Source: UBA7703 sp034933205
GTDB lineage: Bacteria > Bacillota > Clostridia > Christensenellales > CAG-138
Assembly (NCBI GenBank): GCA_034933205.1
Contig: JAYFNY010000001.1
Location: forward strand, 62,001-126,000
Direction: 5' to 3'
DNA: 64,000 nucleotides
In this document: in pieces, positions 57,924-64,000 of the stretch
Numbering within the stretch: position 1 is the first letter of the stretch
How the letters are laid out: each line of letters opens with the position of its first letter
Translations under genes and position numbers: made by a program
Notes under the pieces: generated by a model
Databases searched by the model: none
Seen by the model: the letters and a program-made list of their open reading frames with translations, nothing else
Told to the model about the DNA's origin: nothing

Positions 57924-57977
57924 ATTCTATCATGGTATTTGTAAACGCGTCCGCATCAAGATGTAAACAAGATGTAA
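57924..57977 (-). promoter_or_regulatory. PhoP-like regulatory region of response regulator 1
   Basis: On the minus strand TTACA repeats occur at offsets 0, 11 and 33 (complements of 57973-57977, 57962-57966, 57940-57944), the first two as TTACATCTTGTTTACATC. A TAGAAT -10 (complement of 57924-57929) follows, 30 nt after the second TTACATC. There is no -35, which fits activator-dependent transcription. Confidence 0.7.
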
Positions 57978-58049
57978 TGTTATGCCGGCAAAGAGCGAAC
58001 CGGCATGGAACGGTCGGGGGAAATCCGCAGGAAGCGCGTCGATTTACGG

Positions 58050-58055
58050 TATAAT
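58050..58055 (+). promoter_or_regulatory. Possible -10 element upstream of ECF module 1
   Basis: TATAAT at 58050-58055 is perfect, but no good -35 lies 17 bp upstream, and it is 160 nt from the sigma-factor gene. Listed as a possible start only. Confidence 0.3.
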
Positions 58056-58215
58056 TGGACGGAGCGGCATAAAAGCCGGATCGTGCGCGCGGCTTGCAGA
58101 GAACCCGGCGCGAATCGGCGAAGCGCTCCCCGAATCGGTATTATTTTGGAAAAGAAGGAAGATTTCTTCGCCCTGCCGTGTCTTATAGTCAGAACCACAG
58201 CAAAAAGGAGGGCAA

Positions 58216-58719
58216 ATGGAACACAACACGCAACAAGCGCCAAGGCCGGATATCCGCTCGGCGGATGGATTCGCCGCGGCGGTGAGATCGATGGAACGGC
58301 TTTTGTTCGCGGCGAGTTACTCCATACTGGGCAACAGCGACGCCTGCGCGGATGCGGTGCAGAACGCGCTCACGAAGGCTTGGGAGAACCGCGTGAATCT
58401 GCGCAACCCCGCGCAGTTCAAGAGCTGGGTGGTGCAGATCGTTCAGAACGAGAGCCGGAACTACCTGCGAAAACGGCCGAACCTTCCGCTGGATGAGAAC
58501 ATCCCGGCAACCGAGGCGGATGCGAATCACATTGATGTAAAGCGGGCGGTCAACGCCCTGCCGGAATCCGCGCGGCTTGTCGTGATGCTCTATTACTTTG
58601 AGCGGTATTCGGTAAAGGACATCTGCGCGCTGCTGAACCTGCCGGAGGGGACGGTGCATTCGCGCCTTTCCCGCGCACGCGAACAACTCAGAAAGGAGCT
58701 GCCGGACTATGAACGGTAA
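58216..58719 (+). CDS. ECF-type RNA polymerase sigma factor (module 1)
   Basis: The 167-residue protein has sigma region 2 (LFAASYSILGNSDACADAVQNALTKAW, SWVVQIVQNESRNYLR) and sigma region 4 (LPESARLVVMLYYFERYSVKDI, LPEGTVHSRLSRAREQLR), the layout of ECF sigma factors. AAAAAGGAGGG is upstream. It overlaps the DUF4179 gene by 11 bp, a typical sigma/anti-sigma pair. The target promoters and the signal are unknown. Confidence 0.9.
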   Translation: MEHNTQQAPRPDIRSADGFAAAVRSMERLLFAASYSILGNSDACADAVQNALTKAWENRVNLRNPAQFKSWVVQIVQNESRNYLRKRPNLPLDENIPATEADANHIDVKRAVNALPESARLVVMLYYFERYSVKDICALLNLPEGTVHSRLSRAREQLRKELPDYER

Positions 58720-60277
58720 CGAAAAAACACTGGATCAGTTTTTGCTTGAAAACCGGGTCTCGCCCCCGCCGGAATTCTCCGCGCGCATCGACGCGTTCTG
58801 CGGGCAGGTACAGCGGCGAACGGGAGCAAGGGGCGCAAGAAAGCGCAAGGCGCGCACCGTCGCGAGGCGGGCTGCGTTTCTCGCAGCGTGCTTTGTGATT
58901 CTGCTCGCGCTTTCGGTGCTGGCGATTCCTACGGCCAGGGCCGCGGTGAGCGACTGGATCAGCGGTTGGTTCAACGCGCAGGACTATCTGGGGCAGGAGA
59001 GCGAAAACCGTACGCCGGAACCCGCGATGGACGCCGTGATCACAAAAGTTGGCGACGACGAAAGAGAGATCGTGATTTCGGACGTCTACGACAGCGAGGA
59101 GGCCAGATCGCTGGCCGAAAACTTCGGTATTCGGCTGGACGAGGTGACCTATACGGGAGATACGATCTATATTACCGGCTGGTTTATGGGTACTTCCGGC
59201 AAGTTCCTGCTCGATCCCCGCACCGGCGGGGATACCGTGCACGAGAATAGCGAGTTCACCGAGGGCAGCATGGAGCTGACGCTGCCGGACGGCACGGTCT
59301 ACTACGGCGCTTTGAATGCCTGCTATGACGAGCAGATGGAACAGATTGCGAGCGACAGCCTCGGCAAAGGACAGTTGGCGTATGACGAAAACGGCAATCT
59401 CGAGACCACCAACGCTGCTGCGGACGCACTCTGGTACGACTGGCTGGAGACGCATGAAGTACGCTTTACCTATACGGCGACGCCGGAGTCGGCCGTTCCC
59501 GCCGCCAAGCCGCTTTCCGGCCGGGTGGAAGCAGCGCTCTCGTTTCGGCAGTATTATCACGATGCAAAAAGTGATTCGGTCATTCCGCTGTTTCGGGCCG
59601 ATCTGGGCACGGTGACGATCGATGCGGACGCATACGCCGCCGTGACCAGCGGAAAGGAAGGCGGTCCGTCGGTTGCGCTCTCCGGTACGCATCGGATGCT
59701 CGTGGAAGAATGGGAGCATACCCAAAACGCGGCATACATACATTCCTCCGTTCACGATCTGGACTTTTCGGGCGTAACCGTCGCGGTGGAGTCGGTGTTC
59801 TTTACGCCGGACGGGCTGGATGTTACCCTTCGAATGGATCTGCCGCAGAGCTGGACGCGGGCGGAACGCATCGCGGCGATACAGGGCGGCGAAACAGGCG
59901 GCATCGGGTTTGCCGTGTTTCTAGACGGAGAGGAAGTGCAGCATCCGTTCCTTTCGATCGGCACGAAATCGAATGCCGACACCGAAAACAAGGACGATCC
60001 ATTCCTGACTTCGCAGATTACCTTCTCCAACTCCACCCTCTCGCGCAGCCAGTGGGGCGGAGTAAAGACCATCACCTTCCTGCCGTATTGCAATGTTCCG
60101 GCGGAGGCTTCCGTTGTGGAGGTTGGCAGCGAGCGAACGCTTGTCGCGCCGACGCGGCTCGATCCGGGTGTGGTGGTGACCATGCTGGTGAACGAGGAGA
60201 GCACGCAGTACGCCGGCTGGCAGGAGGAGCGCCTGAACGATGCCGCGTTGACCATTCAACTGGACGATTACCGGTAA
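58709..60277 (+). CDS. DUF4179-domain membrane protein, probable anti-sigma factor (module 1)
   Basis: The 522-residue protein has a short cytoplasmic N-terminus (about 55 residues), one membrane helix (FLAACFVILLALSVLAIPTARA) and the DUF4179 signature AVSDWISGWFNAQDYLGQES after the helix, then a large extracellular region ending NDAALTIQLDDYR. DUF4179 proteins are usually encoded beside ECF sigma factors and are regarded as their membrane anti-sigma factors. It shares domain plan and C-terminus with the protein at 60563, so the two modules are paralogous. Confidence 0.85.
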   Translation: MNGNEKTLDQFLLENRVSPPPEFSARIDAFCGQVQRRTGARGARKRKARTVARRAAFLAACFVILLALSVLAIPTARAAVSDWISGWFNAQDYLGQESENRTPEPAMDAVITKVGDDEREIVISDVYDSEEARSLAENFGIRLDEVTYTGDTIYITGWFMGTSGKFLLDPRTGGDTVHENSEFTEGSMELTLPDGTVYYGALNACYDEQMEQIASDSLGKGQLAYDENGNLETTNAAADALWYDWLETHEVRFTYTATPESAVPAAKPLSGRVEAALSFRQYYHDAKSDSVIPLFRADLGTVTIDADAYAAVTSGKEGGPSVALSGTHRMLVEEWEHTQNAAYIHSSVHDLDFSGVTVAVESVFFTPDGLDVTLRMDLPQSWTRAERIAAIQGGETGGIGFAVFLDGEEVQHPFLSIGTKSNADTENKDDPFLTSQITFSNSTLSRSQWGGVKTITFLPYCNVPAEASVVEVGSERTLVAPTRLDPGVVVTMLVNEESTQYAGWQEERLNDAALTIQLDDYR

Positions 60278-60294
60278 ACGGAACTTCGGCAGCA

Positions 60295-60540
60295 AGGGCG
60301 CGCCCGAAACGACGCGCCCTGAGACCGTCAAAAAACTCGTTTTTTGACGGGACAACCGCTCTTTTCCTTTCGGCCTTCTGCCTTACGGGCGGAAAAGAGC
60401 ACAAGGAACCCGCCCTAACGGGCGCTCCGTTGCGCCGGATGAACCGGCACAGCCGGAAAAAACGGGTTAAGGGCTACGGCCCTTAACAATCCTAGAAACT
60501 TTTTTGACGGCCTGAGGGCGCGCCCGAAACGGCGCGCCCT
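60295..60540. mobile_element. MITE-like element flanked by 26-bp direct repeats
   Basis: A 26-bp hairpin sequence (AGGGCGCGCCCGAAAC plus CGCGCCCT) occurs at 60295-60320 and 60515-60540, 220 bp apart. Between them, CTGAGACCGTCAAAAAACT (60319-60337) and the complement of AACTTTTTTGACGGCCTGAG form near-matching terminal inverted repeats. The interior holds further palindromes (GGTTAAGGGC/GCCCTTAAC-type, ACCCGCCC/GGGCG). No open frame is inside. It occupies the whole gap between the convergent modules. Confidence 0.55.
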
Positions 60541-60545
60541 TGTTT
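60515..60545. terminator. Terminator-like hairpin between the two ECF modules
   Basis: AGGGCGCGCC pairs perfectly with GGCGCGCCCT around CGAAAC and is followed by TGTTTGTTTG. It would end read-through from module 1; a degenerate copy (one mismatch) lies at 60295-60320 directly after the gene. Confidence 0.65.
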
Positions 60546-60562
60546 GTTTGTTCGTGGTTGGT

Positions 60563-62116
60563 TTATCGGTAGTCGTCGAGATTGATGGTCAGCGCGTATT
60601 CCGACATCACATCATATTGCGGGTCGGTTTGAAAAGCAGTGCCGTGTCCGTTTGGTTTGCTGCTGTCATATACGATTTCCGTATAGACTGCGTCATCCCG
60701 AAGAGAGATATCCTGCTGTGGTCCGTCATCAACGGTTACCTTCATATCCCACCAATAGGTCGTAGTTGGCAAGATTGTCAACGTTTTGATGCTCGCCCAT
60801 TGGCTCGGGGAGAGCGAACTGCTAAACAGTTCAAAATCATATTCCAGCTTCTTGCCTGTCTTGTCTGCCGTTCCCATTGGCCCATACGCGTTAAACGGGC
60901 AACTGGTCCAACTTTCCGGAGCCTCACCATCCAGCAGGAAACGGAACGAGAGATCGCAGTAACAGCGTTCCGCCGCCGTCCAGCTTTCCGGCAGCACAAC
61001 ATGCAGCGTAATCTTTGTGTCGGTCGGAGTAAAGGTGATCTCCCTGAGGGAGTAGGAAGCGCCGGTGAAATCGAGCTCATGGGTATAGGTATACGTCTCG
61101 ACGGTGTCCCCGGTTCGTTCTTCCTCCGGCTGCCATTCCAGAATGGTGACGGGGTGGGTGCCGCCGAGCTGCACGCTCGAAGCGTCTTTCGCCTGCGTGG
61201 TTTTCGTCCCGGCCTTGTAGGCGTCCGCGTCGAACGTGATCTCGCCAAAGCTCGCGTTGAGTACCTGCACGGGATCCTTTGATTCAACGTTGTCGTAACG
61301 CATAAGAATAGACAGTTCGCCGGTTACCTGCCCGGACAGCGGCTGCGCTTCCGGCCCGATATTTTGCAATTCTATCGAGAAGCGCACGTCGTGGTCGGCA
61401 AGGTATTTATCCCAGAATTCGTCCGCTGCCGGGTTTGTGGTAACAAGCTCTCCGTCCTGGAAAACGTCGTCTGCCGAGTTTTCGGAAAGCGACTGGCAGA
61501 ACTCGTCCATCTCCGGCGTAAAGGTTGGAACCAGTTCCCCGCTGTATTGACTGCCATCCGGGGCTTCAAACGATACGATGTTCTCGCAGAAGAGATAGTA
61601 ATATTCGCAGTCGGGGTTGCCGCCGAGCGAACCGTCGTTAGGTACCGCGCGGAAGGTGTCCCCGCCTGTATACGCCTCAACAAACGGGCGCGCCGTCGCG
61701 CCGGACATCGTGCCGGAGACATAAATCGAGCTGCCGTCGTAGGCAATCTCGTCCAGCGTCATGTCAAATGCTTTGGCATACGCCTCGTAGCCCGCTCCCA
61801 CACTGGATAACGTTATTCCCGCGTTGTTTGCGCTGCTGGTAATCGCGACAATCGATGGCTCCTCCGTCCGCTCGCTCTTCTCCTGCCCGAAATATTCTCT
61901 CGCGCTGAACCAATCGTTGATCCATTCCTCCACCGCCGCCCTTGCGCTCGGAATCGCAAACACGGTTACGCTGAACAGAACCAGTAAACACGCCGCGGCG
62001 AACAACACCCGCCGCACGGCGTGGTGCGTCTTTTTTACCTTGCTCGCGCGCTTCACCCGCGCGTCGTCAATCATATACTGCATAACAGCCTCCTTGAACA
62101 ATTCTCGTTCCGTCAT
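60563..62116 (-). CDS. DUF4179-domain membrane protein, probable anti-sigma factor (module 2)
   Basis: The 517-residue protein has a cytoplasmic N-terminus, a membrane helix (RVLFAAACLLVLFSVTVFAI), the DUF4179-type AVEEWINDWFSAREYFGQEK and a large extracellular region ending EYALTINLDDYR. Its start overlaps the sigma-factor stop as ATGA, so both are translated together. It is the paralog of the protein at 58709; both end in LDDYR, but the extracellular regions differ strongly, suggesting different signals. Confidence 0.85.
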   Translation of the reverse strand: MTERELFKEAVMQYMIDDARVKRASKVKKTHHAVRRVLFAAACLLVLFSVTVFAIPSARAAVEEWINDWFSAREYFGQEKSERTEEPSIVAITSSANNAGITLSSVGAGYEAYAKAFDMTLDEIAYDGSSIYVSGTMSGATARPFVEAYTGGDTFRAVPNDGSLGGNPDCEYYYLFCENIVSFEAPDGSQYSGELVPTFTPEMDEFCQSLSENSADDVFQDGELVTTNPAADEFWDKYLADHDVRFSIELQNIGPEAQPLSGQVTGELSILMRYDNVESKDPVQVLNASFGEITFDADAYKAGTKTTQAKDASSVQLGGTHPVTILEWQPEEERTGDTVETYTYTHELDFTGASYSLREITFTPTDTKITLHVVLPESWTAAERCYCDLSFRFLLDGEAPESWTSCPFNAYGPMGTADKTGKKLEYDFELFSSSLSPSQWASIKTLTILPTTTYWWDMKVTVDDGPQQDISLRDDAVYTEIVYDSSKPNGHGTAFQTDPQYDVMSEYALTINLDDYR

Positions 62117-62622
62117 TGCTCATCGGCTCCTTTCCACTGTGTCCGGATGCGTTCCCTTGTTCGGTAAAGCCTCGCCTTTACCGCGTCTTCGCTGATCTTG
62201 AGGGAAGAGGCGATCTGCCGCACCGACTGGTCGAAGCCGTAATAAAGCACGAACGTCTGGTAGGACAGCAGCGGTTCTTCCCGGACGATTCGCCAGACGT
62301 CGGCGGCGTCCATCCGATCCAGCAGCGCCGGCTCAAACGGAGCCTGCGAATCCGGAATCGTTTCGTCAAACGGTTCTTCGTGCTCGTTTTTTCGGCTCTG
62401 ATTGCGATAACGCTTGGATAACTCGCCCTTGGCGATCGTCACCAGGTATCGAAACGGCTCCTGCGGACGGAGCAGAGCCGTCCGCTCGTAGAACCTTTGC
62501 CAGGACTCCTGATAGACGTCCTCCATATCGGCCGCGGAGCGAATCCGCACGACGAGAAAGCGCTTCAGCTTTGCCGCGCACTCGTCGTAGATCCTGTCAA
62601 AATAGGCGTTTCTGGATTCCAT
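62113..62622 (-). CDS. ECF-type RNA polymerase sigma factor (module 2)
   Basis: The 169-residue protein has sigma region 2 (DMEDVYQESWQRFYERT, FRYLVTIAKGELSKRY) and region 4 (LSYQTFVLYYGFDQSVRQIA, ISEDAVKARLYRTRERIR). GAGGGA precedes its ATG. The upstream minus strand has a TTGACA -35 (in GATTTGACACC) but a poor -10, so its promoter may depend on its own sigma factor. It pairs with the downstream DUF4179 gene. Sequence similarity to the sigma factor of module 1 is low, so different promoter sets are likely. Confidence 0.9.
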   Translation of the reverse strand: MESRNAYFDRIYDECAAKLKRFLVVRIRSAADMEDVYQESWQRFYERTALLRPQEPFRYLVTIAKGELSKRYRNQSRKNEHEEPFDETIPDSQAPFEPALLDRMDAADVWRIVREEPLLSYQTFVLYYGFDQSVRQIASSLKISEDAVKARLYRTRERIRTQWKGADEQ

Positions 62623-62729
62623 GCTGTCCCTCGTTTCCTCAACCGGTTTGCCTTATATGCGTATCATAACAGGCGTTTGGTGTCAAATCTTTGCAAAAAA
62701 AAGAAAGAACGCTTCCGAAAGGCAAATTC

Positions 62730-62783
62730 TTACAACTTATTTACATCGCTGCGTCGATCTGTTCACACAGTTTCCTGTAGAAT
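62730..62783 (+). promoter_or_regulatory. PhoP-like regulatory region of response regulator 2
   Basis: TTACA at 62730-62734 and 62741-62745 and TCACA at 62763-62767 lie at offsets 0, 11 and 33. TAGAAT at 62778-62783 follows, 30 nt after the second TTTACATC, the same spacing as in the response regulator 1 promoter. Confidence 0.7.
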
Positions 62784-62836
62784 ACAGAGGAGGCGGTGAA
62801 CAAAAGCCGCTTGCAATTCAAAAAGGGGGCGAACGC

Positions 62837-63487
62837 GTGAAACAAATCCTGGTGGTTGAGGACGACGAAGCGATCAATAAACTGATCTGTATGAACCTCT
62901 CCGTCGCGGGATACCGGCCTACGCCCGTTTACGACGGGACGGAAGCGCTCGCGCGAATGGAAAACGGCGAGGGGTTCGATCTTGCGCTTCTGGATATCAT
63001 GCTGCCCGGCGCGGACGGGTTCCAGCTGCTGCCGCATATCCGCGCGCGCGGCGTCCCGGTCATCTTTCTGACCGCGAAAAACGATCTGGAGAGCAAGGTG
63101 CAGGGGCTGCGGGAAGGCGCGGAGGACTATATCGTCAAGCCGTTCGAAATTCTGGAACTGCTCGTGCGTATGGAAAAAGTGCTCGCCCGAAACGGCGCCG
63201 AGGAGCGCGTGATCCTCGTGGGAGACGTGGAGATCCATACCGACGAACACAGCGTCCTGCGCGGCGAAACGCCCGTTCCCCTGACGCCGATCCTGTTTGA
63301 TCTTCTGCTGCTTTTTGCGAAAAACCGGAATATCGCCATGTCCCGCGAGAAAATCCTCGCGGACGTATGGGGCGATTCCTTCCTGGGGGAGAGCCGCACG
63401 GTGGACATCCACATTTCCCAGCTGCGCAAGAAGACCGGCCTGAATATCGTGTCCCTGCCGAAGATCGGTTACCGGCTGGAGGTGTAG
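62837..63487 (+). CDS. OmpR/PhoB-family response regulator
   Basis: The 216-residue protein begins with GTG (AAAAGGGGG seven bases upstream). Receiver domain: KQILVVEDDEAINKLICMNL, phospho-Asp in LALLDIMLPG, LTAKNDLESKVQG and VKPFEILEL; winged helix: SREKILADVWGDSFLG and SRTVDIHISQLRKKTG. It resembles response regulator 1 throughout and its promoter has the same box. It is followed after 6 bp by a histidine kinase gene that runs off the window. Confidence 0.9.
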   Translation: MKQILVVEDDEAINKLICMNLSVAGYRPTPVYDGTEALARMENGEGFDLALLDIMLPGADGFQLLPHIRARGVPVIFLTAKNDLESKVQGLREGAEDYIVKPFEILELLVRMEKVLARNGAEERVILVGDVEIHTDEHSVLRGETPVPLTPILFDLLLLFAKNRNIAMSREKILADVWGDSFLGESRTVDIHISQLRKKTGLNIVSLPKIGYRLEV

Positions 63488-63493
63488 CAAAAA

Positions 63494-64000
63494 ATGAAGA
63501 TCCGCCAGCGCCTCGCGCTGATTTCCATTCTGCTGATCGCCGTTTCGCTCGCGGTCTGCGGCACGCTGCTTCTTGGTGCCTCCGCGAAGAGCAGCATCGG
63601 CGCCGCCGAAGAGGGGGCGCTCACGGAGCTGAACCTGCTGAGGACGTCCTACCAGAGCGTACTGCAGGACGTTTCCGATCCGACGCTTTCCGAAACCGCC
63701 CAGCGCTCGCTTGCGCTCTATTTATTCCGGCAGTATATCTCCATCAATTCGCAGTTCATTCTGATTCGCAACGGGGAAACGCTGTATAACAACTCCGATT
63801 ATGCCGTGGACCAGCTGCTCAACGGGGAAACCGAAAAAACGATCGATCGTGACGGGAAAAAGCTGTTTCTGGCGGCGGCGCAGGAGGACGAGTACCAGTC
63901 CGGCAGTTATCAGATTTTTCTTGTGCGCGACGTTTCAAGCGTGTATACGGAGATCCGTTCGCTGACGCTGAAATTCGTTCTCATCTGTACGGCGGCGTTT
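63494..64000 (+). CDS. Sensor histidine kinase (partial, C-terminus outside the window)
   Basis: Only the first 169 residues are seen. They comprise a membrane helix (LALISILLIAVSLAVCGTLLLG), an extracellular sensor (LLRTSYQSVLQDVSDPTLS, LFRQYISINSQFILIRNGET) and the start of a second helix (LTLKFVLICTAAF). The start has GGAGGTG before it, within the regulator gene end. The layout is the same as the kinase at 55811, and the pairing with the regulator makes the kinase reading likely even though H-box and ATPase domains are missing. Confidence 0.8.
   Translation, partial: MKIRQRLALISILLIAVSLAVCGTLLLGASAKSSIGAAEEGALTELNLLRTSYQSVLQDVSDPTLSETAQRSLALYLFRQYISINSQFILIRNGETLYNNSDYAVDQLLNGETEKTIDRDGKKLFLAAAQEDEYQSGSYQIFLVRDVSSVYTEIRSLTLKFVLICTAAF

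Noticed and set aside
60295..60540. Full insertion sequence
   Set aside because: The element is only about 220 bp and contains no transposase frame.

Overview
The window reads as GC-rich Firmicutes (Clostridia-type) chromosome, most like an anaerobic gut or rumen relative of the Oscillospiraceae or Christensenellales. The basis is the family content: clostridial ECF sigma/DUF4179 pairs, the carboxy(nor)spermidine route, GH30 and rhamnose ABC operons, strong AGGAGG-type ribosome binding sites and consensus sigma-A promoters. The species cannot be named from sequence alone. I see no CRISPR array, no transposase and no prophage. Many intergenic regions carry short tandem duplications with periods of about 46 to 65 bp.

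Region 1 (1-3.3 kb): a truncated membrane-anchored protein, then a tightly overlapping minus-strand cassette of methyltransferase, RNA ligase and HD-phosphoesterase/polynucleotide kinase, which looks like a nucleic-acid end-healing and sealing module. Region 2 (3.5-14.3 kb): an uncharacterised plus-strand locus with a helical XRE-like protein, a membrane protein, an Hsp70/actin-fold ATPase with a C-terminal membrane segment, a Ycf46-like AAA+ ATPase, a membrane-anchored HExxH metallopeptidase and several proteins of unknown family. It ends at a terminator beside a tRNA-Val gene and is the best candidate here for an undescribed system. Region 3 (14.4-16.3 kb): housekeeping genes of small conserved families (DUF6440, TIGR04076, YjbQ, DUF1003).

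Region 4 (16.4-23.7 kb): a six-gene polyamine operon (speA, speE, a carboxynorspermidine dehydrogenase, nspC, aguA, aguB). It is preceded by a strong promoter, a multi-branched structured leader RNA and an apparent terminator/antiterminator pair, so it probably has an attenuator or riboswitch-like control. Region 5 (24-31.1 kb): an autoregulated LacI regulator, a sugar ABC importer and two GH30 glycosidases. Region 6 (31.2-46.1 kb): a HAD phosphatase, an AraC regulator and a divergent rhamnose regulon (mutarotase, isomerase, RbsA/C/B-like ABC importer, class II aldolase, rhamnulokinase, SDR dehydrogenase, PHP phosphoesterase, sorbose-1-phosphate-reductase-like dehydrogenase).

Region 7 (46.1-52.2 kb, minus): a processive GT2 glycosyltransferase, a HEAT-repeat membrane protein, a GH-A-type lipoprotein and a GH16 endoglucanase, together resembling an extracellular glycan synthesis and remodelling set. 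Region 8 (52.5-57.9 kb, minus): a response regulator, histidine kinase, 77-residue membrane protein and two paralogous lipoproteins. Region 9 (58.2-62.6 kb): two convergent ECF sigma/DUF4179 modules that meet at a MITE-like inverted-repeat element. Region 10 (62.7-64 kb): a second response regulator and the start of its kinase. The two response-regulator promoters share the same PhoP-like box architecture.
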